NCBI RefSeq assembly: GCF_900115785.1
Contig: NZ_FOYS01000002.1
Span: forward strand, 124,001 to 188,000
Source: Halogeometricum limi
Lineage (GTDB): Archaea > Halobacteriota > Halobacteria > Halobacteriales > Haloferacaceae
Direction: 5' to 3'
Length of the DNA: 64,000 nt
Shown here: piece after piece, positions 9,334 through 17,598 of the stretch
How the letters are laid out: each line of letters begins with the position of its first letter
Numbering within the stretch: position 1 is the first letter of the stretch
Notes under the pieces: model-generated
Database searches by the model: none
Told to the model about the DNA's origin: nothing
What the model saw: only the letters and a program-made list of their open reading frames with translations
Position numbers and translations under genes: made by a program

Positions 9334-10467
9334 ATGGATAGACGCAAGTTCTTGAAGGCGACGGGTGTCGCGGGTATCGCAGGACTGGCCGGATGCAGTG
9401 GCGGTCCGACGGAGTCGGGTTCGACGGCGACGGAGGAGTCCGCCGAGTCGACGAGCGAATCGACGGAGGCGGAGACGACGCAGGAGTCGACGGCGTCGGC
9501 CGACTCCGAGGTGAACGTCGGGATGGTGTACGCGCTCGGCGGCCTCGGCGACAAGTCGTTCAACGACGCCGCAAAGCGCGGCATCGAACGCGCGGAGTCC
9601 GAACTCAACGTCAGCTACAACGAGGGTCAGCCCTCGGCGGCCGAGGAGTTCCCGACGTTCCAGCGCCGGTTCGCCCAGTCGCAGAACCCCGACTACGACC
9701 TCGTCTGCTGTATCGGCTTCGCGCAGAAGTCCGCGCTGCAGGAGACGTCGAAGAACTTCCCCGACCAGAAGTTCATGCTCGTCGACGAGCAGATAGAACG
9801 CGACAACGTCGCGTCCTACGTGTTCAAAGAGGAGCAGGGGTCGTTCCTCGTCGGCCACCTCGCCGGCCTCCTGACGAACCAGCAGTTCGAGGCCGGTGCC
9901 GGGAGTACTTCTGGCGACTCGAAGAAAGTGGGCTTCGTCGGCGGGTTCGAGGTCCCCCTCATCCAGAAGTTCCAGGCCGGATTCACCGCGGGCGTCGAGC
10001 ACGCCGACGAGAACATCGAGGTCACCTCGGCGTTCGCCGGGTCGTTCTCCGACTCCGCGCAGGGTAAGGAGATAGCCACCTCGATGTACGAGGACGGCGC
10101 GGACATCGTCTACCACGCGGCCGGTGGGACGGGTCTCGGCGTCTTCCAGGCGGCGCAGGAACAGGGTAAGTTCGCCATCGGCGTCGACTCCGACCAGTCG
10201 CAGACCGACCCGAACTACGCCGACGTCATCCTCGCGTCCATGGTCAAGCGCGTCGAGACGGCCGTCTACACCTCCGTCGAGAACGTCGCCGAGGACTCGT
10301 ACAACGGCGGCGAACTGACGACGCTCGGCCTCGAACAGGACGGCGTCGCCTGCGTCTACGGGCAGGAACTCGGCTCGGAGATTCCCGAGGACGTGAAGTC
10401 GTCCGTCGCAGAGAGCCGTCAGGCCATCATCGACGGCGACATCTCGGTCCCGACGGAACCGCAGTAG
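9334..10467 (+). CDS. BMP-family substrate-binding lipoprotein of an ABC importer
   Basis: The 377-residue protein begins MDRRKFLKATG, a twin-arginine signal, followed by the lipobox LAGC with Cys21. It is therefore exported folded by Tat and lipid-anchored outside the cell. A Ser/Thr/Glu linker to about residue 58 precedes the BmpA/PnrA fold (VGMVYALGGLGDKSFNDAA, then the TGLGVFQAA ligand segment). Characterised family members bind purine nucleosides. The genes for the ATPase and two permeases follow, making a complete importer. GGTG ahead of the ATG suggests a weak ribosome site. The nucleoside substrate is inferred. Confidence 0.9.
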   Translation: MDRRKFLKATGVAGIAGLAGCSGGPTESGSTATEESAESTSESTEAETTQESTASADSEVNVGMVYALGGLGDKSFNDAAKRGIERAESELNVSYNEGQPSAAEEFPTFQRRFAQSQNPDYDLVCCIGFAQKSALQETSKNFPDQKFMLVDEQIERDNVASYVFKEEQGSFLVGHLAGLLTNQQFEAGAGSTSGDSKKVGFVGGFEVPLIQKFQAGFTAGVEHADENIEVTSAFAGSFSDSAQGKEIATSMYEDGADIVYHAAGGTGLGVFQAAQEQGKFAIGVDSDQSQTDPNYADVILASMVKRVETAVYTSVENVAEDSYNGGELTTLGLEQDGVACVYGQELGSEIPEDVKSSVAESRQAIIDGDISVPTEPQ

Positions 10468-10706
10468 AGAGCCGACTCCGAACGCACGATTTCTTTCGAC
10501 GCCGCGCGAGACTGGCGAGACTCGTCGCCGAGTCGCCGAGCCATGTCACGCTTCTTCGACGAAACGAGCGCAAAACTGACTGTTCGGTCGATGTCTGAAG
10601 CTGGCCGATTCGCGCCACATCTGTCCGAAATCTAACGGTGAGTGTCTTTCACGAATGACCGGGAAACCAAACGCGTTTAAGCGAACACCCGAGATAGGTG
10701 GGTAAC
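10468..10706 (+). promoter_or_regulatory. 239-bp spacer with promoter of the ABC ATPase gene
   Basis: No gene is visible here. A TATA-like TTTAAG at 10676-10681 lies about 28 bp before the ATG at 10707, so the ATPase and permeases can be transcribed separately from the binding protein, whose product is normally needed in excess. A short T-rich stretch (TTTCTTTC) just after the upstream stop could end part of the transcripts. Confidence 0.5.
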
Positions 10707-12329
10707 ATGACCACCGCGGTCCACCTCGACGAGATAACCAAGCGGTTCCCAGGCGTCGTCGCGAACGACGACGTCGACCTGACCGTCGAGCGCGGCACGG
10801 TGCACGCACTTCTGGGCGAGAACGGCGCGGGGAAGACGACGCTGATGAACGTCCTCTACGGCCTCTACCGACCGACCGAGGGACGCGTCGTCATCGAGGG
10901 CGAGGAGAGGCAGTTCTCCTCGCCGCGGGACGCGATAGACGCGGGCGTCGGGATGATACACCAGCACTTCATGCTCGTGGACCCGATGACCGTGACCGAG
11001 AACATCGTCCTCGGCAACGAACCGCGCAAGTGGTTCGGACTCGCAGTCGACAGAGAAGGCGCGCGGCGTGACGTGCGAGAGCTGTCGGACAGATACGGGT
11101 TCGACGTCGACCCCGAAGCGACGATAGAGGACGTGAGCGTCGGCGTGCAACAGCGCGTCGAGATTCTCAAAGCGCTCTACCGAGGCGCGGACATCCTCAT
11201 CCTGGACGAACCGACCGCCGTGCTGACGCCGCAGGAAGTCGACGACCTGTTCCGCGTCTTCGAGGAACTCACCGACCAGGGAAAGACAATCATCTTCATC
11301 ACGCACAAGCTGGGCGAGGCGTTGCACGCCGCCGACGACGTGACCGTCCTCCGGGACGGCAAGAACGTCGGGTCGGTCACGACGGCGGACACCTCCCGGG
11401 AGGAACTCGCCGAACTGATGGTCGGCCGCGAAGTGTTCCTGCAGACCGAGAAAGCGCCGAGCGACCCCGGCGACGTGGTGCTCTCGACCGACGGTCTCAC
11501 CGCGGAGGACAACCGCGGCATCGAGGCCGTCTCGAACGTCTCGTTCGACGTGCGCGAGGGCGAGGTGTTCGGTATCGCCGGCGTGGACGGCAACGGGCAG
11601 GCGGAACTCATCGAGGCGATAACGGGGCTCAGGAAACCCACGACGGGCACCGTCACCTACCTCGGCGAGGACATCACCGACGCGCCGCGCGCAGACCGCA
11701 TCGACGCCGGGATGGCGTACGTCCCCGAGGACCGCCACGAACGCGGCCTCGTGATGGAGTTCGACCTCGTCCAGAACGGCATTCTGGGCAGTCAACACCG
11801 CGCGCCGTTCGCCGAACGGGGGAACATCGACTGGAACACCGCGCGCAACCACGCCGAGGACATCATCCGCGAGTACGACGTGCGGCCCCCGAACGCCGAC
11901 GCCGACGCCGTCTCGCTCTCCGGCGGCAACCAGCAGAAGTTCATCGTCGGCCGCGAGTTCGAGCGGAATCCGGACCTCGTCGTCGCCACGCACCCGACGC
12001 GCGGCGTCGACATCGGCTCGACGGAGTTCATCCACGACCGACTCCTCGAACTCCGCGACGAAGGGAAGGCCGTCCTGTTGGTCTCCTCGAAACTCGACGA
12101 GGTGCAGGGGCTCTCGGACCGCCTCGCCGTCATGCACGACGGGGAGTTCATGGACGTCGTGGACCCGCAGGACGTCACCGAAGAGGAGATTGGCCTGCTC
12201 ATGGCGGGCGAACACCCCGACGACGCGGCTTCCGCGGCCGAGGCGGACGCCATCGCGGACGGGAGGGGCGAGGGAACGAGCGGTTCCCGAGCCGCGTCGG
12301 ACGTCCCGTCCGACGGAGGTGAACGATGA
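10707..12329 (+). CDS. ABC importer ATPase with two nucleotide-binding domains (BmpA system)
   Basis: The 540-residue protein joins two ABC domains, as in YufO/RbsA-type ATPases. The N-terminal domain has Walker A GENGAGKTT (near residue 38), a variant signature VSVGVQQ and Walker B ILILDEPTA. The C-terminal domain has the degenerate Walker A GVDGNGQ, a consensus LSGGNQQK and a modified Walker B (VVATHPTRG), so it probably hydrolyses ATP poorly, as usual for this subfamily. The start MTTAVHL is preferred over a codon three positions upstream because of the promoter spacing. Its end overlaps the first permease by four bases. Confidence 0.92.
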   Translation: MTTAVHLDEITKRFPGVVANDDVDLTVERGTVHALLGENGAGKTTLMNVLYGLYRPTEGRVVIEGEERQFSSPRDAIDAGVGMIHQHFMLVDPMTVTENIVLGNEPRKWFGLAVDREGARRDVRELSDRYGFDVDPEATIEDVSVGVQQRVEILKALYRGADILILDEPTAVLTPQEVDDLFRVFEELTDQGKTIIFITHKLGEALHAADDVTVLRDGKNVGSVTTADTSREELAELMVGREVFLQTEKAPSDPGDVVLSTDGLTAEDNRGIEAVSNVSFDVREGEVFGIAGVDGNGQAELIEAITGLRKPTTGTVTYLGEDITDAPRADRIDAGMAYVPEDRHERGLVMEFDLVQNGILGSQHRAPFAERGNIDWNTARNHAEDIIREYDVRPPNADADAVSLSGGNQQKFIVGREFERNPDLVVATHPTRGVDIGSTEFIHDRLLELRDEGKAVLLVSSKLDEVQGLSDRLAVMHDGEFMDVVDPQDVTEEEIGLLMAGEHPDDAASAAEADAIADGRGEGTSGSRAASDVPSDGGER

Positions 12330-13678
12330 GCGCCGGAACGGACGCGAGACGGACCGTCGAATCGCTGCTTCGCCGCCTCGTCGCCCTCTCCGGCGTCGAA
12401 CGACTGCTCATCAGTCTCGCGGCACTCGTCCTCGCCATCCTCGTCGGCGCGGGCATCATCCTCACGTCCGGGCGCGTCGCCACCTGCACGCAGGCGGCGG
12501 CCGTCTACTTCGGACTCGGCTTCTGTTACGACCCGCTCGAAGTCTACTTCGTCCTGTTCAACGGCGCGTTCGGACAGCCGTTCAACCCGGGAATCATGGC
12601 GGGCAACCTGGTGAACCCCACGTGGAGTCCGTTCACCGGACCGCTGACGTTCACCGGGCCGCTTCTGACCACGGCGCTGTTCACGGCCGGATGGAACCCG
12701 CTGAACTTCAGCGTCGCGCTGACGCTGAAGGAGACGACGCTTCTCATCTTCACTGGTCTCTCGGTGGCCGTCGCCTTCCGCGCCGGACTGTTCAACATCG
12801 GGACGCAGGGACAACTCGTCGTCGGCGGACTCGTGACGGCACTCGTCGTCGGAAGCCTCGTCCCCGTCCTCCCCGGTGGTCTCGCGGGCGCACTCCTCCT
12901 CGTTCCGGTCGGCGTCCTCTCCGGCGCCGTCGCGGGCGGCCTCTACGCCGCCATCCCCGGCGCGCTGAAGGCGTACGCCGACGCGAACGAGGTCATCACG
13001 ACCATCATGCTCAACTTCATCGCCGCGCAGTTGGCGTTCGTCGCCGTCTCCGAGTTCTTCCGGAACCCCGAGTCGCAAGTCGTCGAGACGGCTCCCCTGC
13101 CGGGGTACGCGACGCTCTCTTCCGTGGTGTTCCCGCAGGGCAGCGACTTCTCGCTGTTCGCGTTGGCGTTCGCACTCGTCCTCGTCGGAGTCATCTGGTT
13201 CTTCCTCGAACGCACGTCGTACGGCTACGACCTGCGGACGAGCGGTATCCAACCGGAGGCCGCGGAGTACGGCGGCGTCGACGCCAAACGAACAGTCGTC
13301 ACCAGCATGATGTTCTCCGGTGCCCTCGGCGGCATCGGCGGCGCGGTGTGGGTGTTGATGGTGATGGGTAAGTGGCAGACGGGCGTGCCCGCCCTCGGGT
13401 TCGACGGTATCACCGTCTCCATCCTCGCGGGCAACAACCCGTTGGGAACCATCCCGGCCGCACTCCTGTTCGGCACGCTGAAGTCCGGGTCGCTGGCGGT
13501 GCAGTTCGAGACGGGCGTCCCGAAACAACTCGTCGGCGTCCTCCGTGGTCTCATCATCCTGTTCGTCGCCATGCCGGAGTTCTTCCGCGCCATCGGCACG
13601 AACGTCGTGGACCTCGACGCCGACGACTCGAAGGCCGTCGCGACGGACGGCGGCGTCACCGGAGGTGACGACGAATGA
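12326..13678 (+). CDS. ABC importer permease, YufP type
   Basis: The 450-residue integral membrane protein has an N-terminal helix followed by a large non-conserved external loop (about residues 45-125). The conserved BPD_transp_2 core then includes LFNIGTQGQLVVGG and the EANEVITTIMLN-like segment (here DANEVITTIMLNFIA). It forms half of the membrane channel with the product of the next gene. Starts and stops overlap on both sides (ATGA), indicating tight coupling with the ATPase and second permease. Confidence 0.9.
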   Translation: MSAGTDARRTVESLLRRLVALSGVERLLISLAALVLAILVGAGIILTSGRVATCTQAAAVYFGLGFCYDPLEVYFVLFNGAFGQPFNPGIMAGNLVNPTWSPFTGPLTFTGPLLTTALFTAGWNPLNFSVALTLKETTLLIFTGLSVAVAFRAGLFNIGTQGQLVVGGLVTALVVGSLVPVLPGGLAGALLLVPVGVLSGAVAGGLYAAIPGALKAYADANEVITTIMLNFIAAQLAFVAVSEFFRNPESQVVETAPLPGYATLSSVVFPQGSDFSLFALAFALVLVGVIWFFLERTSYGYDLRTSGIQPEAAEYGGVDAKRTVVTSMMFSGALGGIGGAVWVLMVMGKWQTGVPALGFDGITVSILAGNNPLGTIPAALLFGTLKSGSLAVQFETGVPKQLVGVLRGLIILFVAMPEFFRAIGTNVVDLDADDSKAVATDGGVTGGDDE

Positions 13679-14775
13679 GCACGCAGAACACACTGACCGG
13701 ACTCCTCGAACGCGACTGGTCGTATCGCGAGACGCTCGTCGGCGGCGCGGTGGGCATCTTCGTCACCATCGCCGTCCTCGGACTCCTCCTCCCGGAGAGT
13801 CTCTGGGCCGACCTCTTCGGCATCATCACCGAACGGAGCACGCTCAGTTCCGCGCTCCGTCTGTCGGTTCCAATCGTGTTCGCCGCTCTCGGCGGCATCT
13901 TCGCCGAGAAGGTGGGCGTCATCAACATCGGTCTGGAAGGCCTGCTCATCGTCTCGGCGTTCGTCGCCATCCTCGTGCCCGCCATCCTCGGGCCGACGGA
14001 GACGACGCTGTTTATCCCGAACCTCTGGGTCGGATTCGCCGCGGGCATCCTCGCGTCGGTGCTGTTCTCGGGGCTGTTCGCGGTGGTCTGCATCCGCTAC
14101 AAGGCCGACCAGATTATCGCGGGACTGGCGGTGTGGCTCATCGCCCTCGGTCTCGCGCCGTTCGCCGCGACGGTGTACTACGGCGGCGTCAACACCGAGA
14201 ACCTCGGCACGTCGCTGCCGACGTGGACGATTCCGGTGCTCTCGGAGATTCCCCTCTTCGGGGCGTTCTTCAGTGCGACGCCGGCCGTCTACGCGATGCT
14301 ACTCGCCGTCCCCGCCTCGTGGTTCGTGCTGAACCGCACGTCGTTCGGCAACCACGTCCGGGCCTCCGGCGAGAACCCCCGCGCACTCGACACCGTCGGC
14401 GTGAACGTCTCGCGGGTTCGCTACGCCAGCGTCCTCCTCTCCGGGTTCCTCACCGGCATCGGGGGGGCGGCGCTCTCGCTTGGCCTCGGTCAGTTCATCG
14501 GGAACAACCAGACGATGGTCAACGGGAAGGGGTTCATCGCCATCGTCGCCTACCTGTTCGGCAACTACAACCCCATCGGCGCGTTCGGCGCATCGTTCCT
14601 GTTCGCGGGACTGGAAGCCGTCCAGATTCGCCTCCAACAGGTGCCGGGCTACGCGATACCCGACTCGCTCATCCAGACGATTCCGTACGTGACGGTCATC
14701 GTCGTCCTCGCTCTCGTCGGCCGCACCCGCATCCCCGAGGCGGCGGGCGAACACTACGAGTCCGGCGACGACTGA
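13675..14775 (+). CDS. ABC importer permease, YufQ type
   Basis: The 366-residue membrane protein is the second channel subunit of the BMP-type importer. The signature segment VGVINIGLEGLLIVSAF (near residues 77-95) and YKADQIIAGLAVWLIALGL mark the YufQ branch of BPD_transp_2 permeases. It overlaps the preceding permease by four bases and closes the operon. About eight to nine hydrophobic helices can be seen. Confidence 0.9.
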   Translation: MSTQNTLTGLLERDWSYRETLVGGAVGIFVTIAVLGLLLPESLWADLFGIITERSTLSSALRLSVPIVFAALGGIFAEKVGVINIGLEGLLIVSAFVAILVPAILGPTETTLFIPNLWVGFAAGILASVLFSGLFAVVCIRYKADQIIAGLAVWLIALGLAPFAATVYYGGVNTENLGTSLPTWTIPVLSEIPLFGAFFSATPAVYAMLLAVPASWFVLNRTSFGNHVRASGENPRALDTVGVNVSRVRYASVLLSGFLTGIGGAALSLGLGQFIGNNQTMVNGKGFIAIVAYLFGNYNPIGAFGASFLFAGLEAVQIRLQQVPGYAIPDSLIQTIPYVTVIVVLALVGRTRIPEAAGEHYESGDD

Positions 14776-14853
14776 GCGACCGTCGCCGCGCCGTTTCTCA
14801 AAATCTGTAACGAGGACGGGAGAGTTAACTACCGGTACGACGACGCACCGCGC

Positions 14854-15780
14854 ATGCGACTCCCGGACGCGCTCAGACACGCCGCGCGGTATCATCTGCG
14901 AGCGCTGCCACCGACGGCTATCGGACTCGGTCTCGCGGGCGCGGGCGTCTGGTACGGCCTCGACGGCGGAACCACCCTCGCGTCGCTTCCGGCGAGTGGT
15001 CGGTTCGTCCCGACGGCCGCACTCGTCGGCGTCGGGGCCGTCGTCGCGGCGGTGGGACGGACGGCCGTCCGCCTCGACAGCACCGCCGGACTCACCGCCG
15101 AACGGGTCGCCGACGAGGCCAGTCTCGACGACGACGACCTTCGGGAGACGGTGGCGCTGGCCACCGAACGCGCCGTCGCGGACTCCGTCGAGGGGGCGAC
15201 GGCGGACGTCGAAGCGCGCGTCACGGCGGCCGTCGAACGCGCCGTCGCCGACGGCGACACCGAGGCGGCGGGGCGGTCACCACGTCCGTCGGCCTCGACC
15301 CCGAACCCGGCCGAGTCGTCCGCGGGGACGGACGCACTCGCGGACGCGACTCGGCGGGCGAGCGAACGGGTCGAGTCGTACCTCGCGACCGACGAGGCGG
15401 ACGGCCCCGGGGAGGCGACCGTCGACGAGTTCCGCCAACTCGCCGAAGGGGCGCGGGTGTTGGACGACTCCGACGACGCGGCCGCGACTCGAACGCTCGT
15501 CGAGACGGACGGGCGGACTCCCGAACGGGAAGCGGAAGCGACACCGGATTCCGGGGCGGCGGAAGCGGCAGACGTGGCGGAGACGCCCGAGGCGGTAGAC
15601 GCGGCCGGGACGGCAGGAACGGCAGGAACGACCGGAACGGCCGGTGACGGCGCGGAGATACTCGACGCCGACCCCTCCGACCCCGACTTACCGGACGGGG
15701 GCGACACCGACGACGCGGAGATACTCGGCGACGGCGAGATGGTGTTCGGCACCGAGGTCCGCGACCCGGACGAGACGTGA
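14854..15780 (+). CDS. Unknown membrane-anchored acidic protein
   Basis: The 308-residue product starts with two hydrophobic segments (about residues 22-40 and 50-70). It continues as a helical Ala/Glu/Asp/Arg-rich region (75-135) and a long low-complexity acidic tail rich in A, T, E, D and G. No family is recognised. Near-repeats AGTAGTAGTTGTAG (residues about 250-263) and a duplicated DxAEILxD/G motif occur towards the C terminus. A TATA-like GTTAACTA about 28 bp before the ATG shows it has its own promoter and is not part of the ABC operon. A cytoplasmic scaffold tethered to the membrane is one possibility; the function is unknown. Confidence 0.65.
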   Translation: MRLPDALRHAARYHLRALPPTAIGLGLAGAGVWYGLDGGTTLASLPASGRFVPTAALVGVGAVVAAVGRTAVRLDSTAGLTAERVADEASLDDDDLRETVALATERAVADSVEGATADVEARVTAAVERAVADGDTEAAGRSPRPSASTPNPAESSAGTDALADATRRASERVESYLATDEADGPGEATVDEFRQLAEGARVLDDSDDAAATRTLVETDGRTPEREAEATPDSGAAEAADVAETPEAVDAAGTAGTAGTTGTAGDGAEILDADPSDPDLPDGGDTDDAEILGDGEMVFGTEVRDPDET

Positions 15781-15830
15781 GGCCGTCGGCGAGAACACTG
15801 ATACTCCGGCGGCGCTAACTGAGACGTGGA

Positions 15831-15989
15831 ATGAGCACACTCGACGAGGACATCGACACGCTGGCGCGCCGCATCGAACGGCAGATTCGCCGGAACGAGG
15901 CGACGATTGCGGCACTCCCCACGTTCGACGTCGAGTGGCGGCAACCGGTCGACCCGTCGACACCGGACGGCGACGAACTGTTCTCGTAG
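15831..15989 (+). CDS. Small helical protein of unknown function (52 aa)
   Basis: The ORF encodes 52 residues beginning MSTLDEDIDTLARRIERQIRRNE-like and ending GDELFS. The first 30 residues form a predicted amphipathic, probably coiled-coil helix. Base composition and third-position GC match real genes. It follows the membrane-anchored acidic protein by 50 bp in the same orientation and could be a partner. No family is recognised. Confidence 0.55.
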   Translation: MSTLDEDIDTLARRIERQIRRNEATIAALPTFDVEWRQPVDPSTPDGDELFS

Positions 15990-16109
15990 CGGAATCACGG
16001 GAGACGTCCTGAAACTGTCGTCTGGCTGCTTCTCGGCGGTCTCATCCGGGATGCCCTCGCGAAATCGACAAATAAAGAGTTTTCCGCTCGCCCCCGAGAG
16101 TTTGAGTCA

Positions 16110-17483
16110 ATGACAACCACCCACGAGTACGACGTCGTCGTCGTCGGAGCGGGTACCTCCGGGTGCTACGCCGCCGCAACCATCGCGAGCGAGGGTCTCG
16201 ACGTGGTCATCGTCGAGCGAAAGACGGCCGAAGAGGCGGGCCACATCGCTTGCGGTGACGCGCTGAAGGGCGCGAACGCGTTCCCCGACGCCATCCCGAA
16301 AGAACAGATAGAACCGGCGTTCACCAACACCGACGTTGACCACGGCCGTTTCGAGATTCCGCAGGAGGACTCCGTCCTGGAGATTCCCGTCCCCGGCGAA
16401 CTCGCCGTCATCGACCGCTGGGAGTACGGCCGTCTCCTCATCGAGGGCGCAGAACAGCGAGGCGTCGAGTTCCACTACGACACCGTCGTCCAAGACGTGA
16501 CGCAGGACGCGAGCGGACGCGTCACCGGCGTCCGCGGCAAGAAGAAGGGTGAGGTCGTCCAGTACGAGGCCGACGTGACCATCGACGGGGCGGGTGCGCT
16601 GTCGCTCCTGCAGGACAAAGCAGACCTGTCCGACGCGACGTTCGACACGAACGTCTCGTACTCGCAGTTCTGCTCGGCGTACCGCGAAATCGTCGAGGTC
16701 GACGAACCCGTCGAGTGGTCCGACGCCCTCGTGTTCAAGCCCGCCGAAGTCGCCGCCGGCTACATCTGGTACTTCCCCCGGACGGAGACGACCATCAACG
16801 CCGGACTCGGCTTCCAGATGACCGAACAGCCGATGAAACTCGTCGAGGACCTGAAACAGGACCTCCGGGCCCGCCCGGAGTTCGAGAACGCGACGGTCAC
16901 CGACAAACTCGGCGCGGCCCTGCCGACGCGCCGCCCGTACGACTCCGCCGTCGCACCGGGCTTCATGGCCGTCGGCGACGCCGCGGGTCACGTGAATCCG
17001 ACCACCGGCGGCGGTATCGCCGGTGCCGCCTACGCCGGCAAGTACGCCGGCGAACAGGCCGTCCGAGCCATCGAACAGGGCGACGTGAGCGAGTCTGCTC
17101 TCTGGCACTACAACGAACGCGTGATGGACCACTTCGGGGCCCGCTACGCCAGCCTCGACGTCTACAACATCCTCTCGACGGCCATCGACGTGGACGGCCT
17201 GACTGGACTCCTCGCTCGGGTGCCGGGCGAGAAGTTCGCCGAAGCGCTCTACTCGGGGACCACCTCCTTCGGCCCGCGCCTCATCGCGCAGACGGCGAAA
17301 GAGTCCTACGGCTTCTGGCGCGAAATCTACCAGTTCTACGAGACGAAGAACGCCGCCGACGACGTGATGCGGCACTACGAGCGGTACCCCCGCCGTCCGA
17401 GCGCGATGGAGGGGTGGCAGAAGGAGCGTGACCGTCTGATGGAGACGGTCTACGACGTCACCGGCGCAGAACCCAAGTACTGA
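16110..17483 (+). CDS. Geranylgeranyl reductase family FAD-dependent oxidoreductase
   Basis: The 457-residue flavoprotein opens with the FAD-binding motif VVGAGTSGCYAAATIASEGLD, then ERK at the second beta strand, and has a second FAD contact GDAAGHVNPTTGGGI near residues 289-303. Archaeal members reduce the double bonds of geranylgeranyl chains in archaeal ether lipids; related enzymes act on menaquinone side chains or chlorophyll precursors. The segment YIWYFPR is typical of the family's substrate-side sheet. It is a single transcription unit. An A/T-rich AAATAAAG about 35-40 bp upstream is the likely TATA region. Exact substrate is not resolved. Confidence 0.85.
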   Translation: MTTTHEYDVVVVGAGTSGCYAAATIASEGLDVVIVERKTAEEAGHIACGDALKGANAFPDAIPKEQIEPAFTNTDVDHGRFEIPQEDSVLEIPVPGELAVIDRWEYGRLLIEGAEQRGVEFHYDTVVQDVTQDASGRVTGVRGKKKGEVVQYEADVTIDGAGALSLLQDKADLSDATFDTNVSYSQFCSAYREIVEVDEPVEWSDALVFKPAEVAAGYIWYFPRTETTINAGLGFQMTEQPMKLVEDLKQDLRARPEFENATVTDKLGAALPTRRPYDSAVAPGFMAVGDAAGHVNPTTGGGIAGAAYAGKYAGEQAVRAIEQGDVSESALWHYNERVMDHFGARYASLDVYNILSTAIDVDGLTGLLARVPGEKFAEALYSGTTSFGPRLIAQTAKESYGFWREIYQFYETKNAADDVMRHYERYPRRPSAMEGWQKERDRLMETVYDVTGAEPKY

Positions 17484-17598
17484 CCACTCGACGCGCCGCG
17501 ATTTTTCCGTCTGTTCTTACTCGCGACGTCCGTCTACTGCGGGTGGAGCTACGGCTCTACGGTGTGGTCCTCGAAAAATAGGCGTTCGAGGCGCGAAC

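Noticed and set aside
11450-12100. Second nucleotide-binding half of the ABC ATPase looked mutated (GVDGNGQ, VVATHPTRG)
   Set aside because: Degenerate second Walker motifs are normal in RbsA/YufO-type double ATPases, so this is not evidence of decay.
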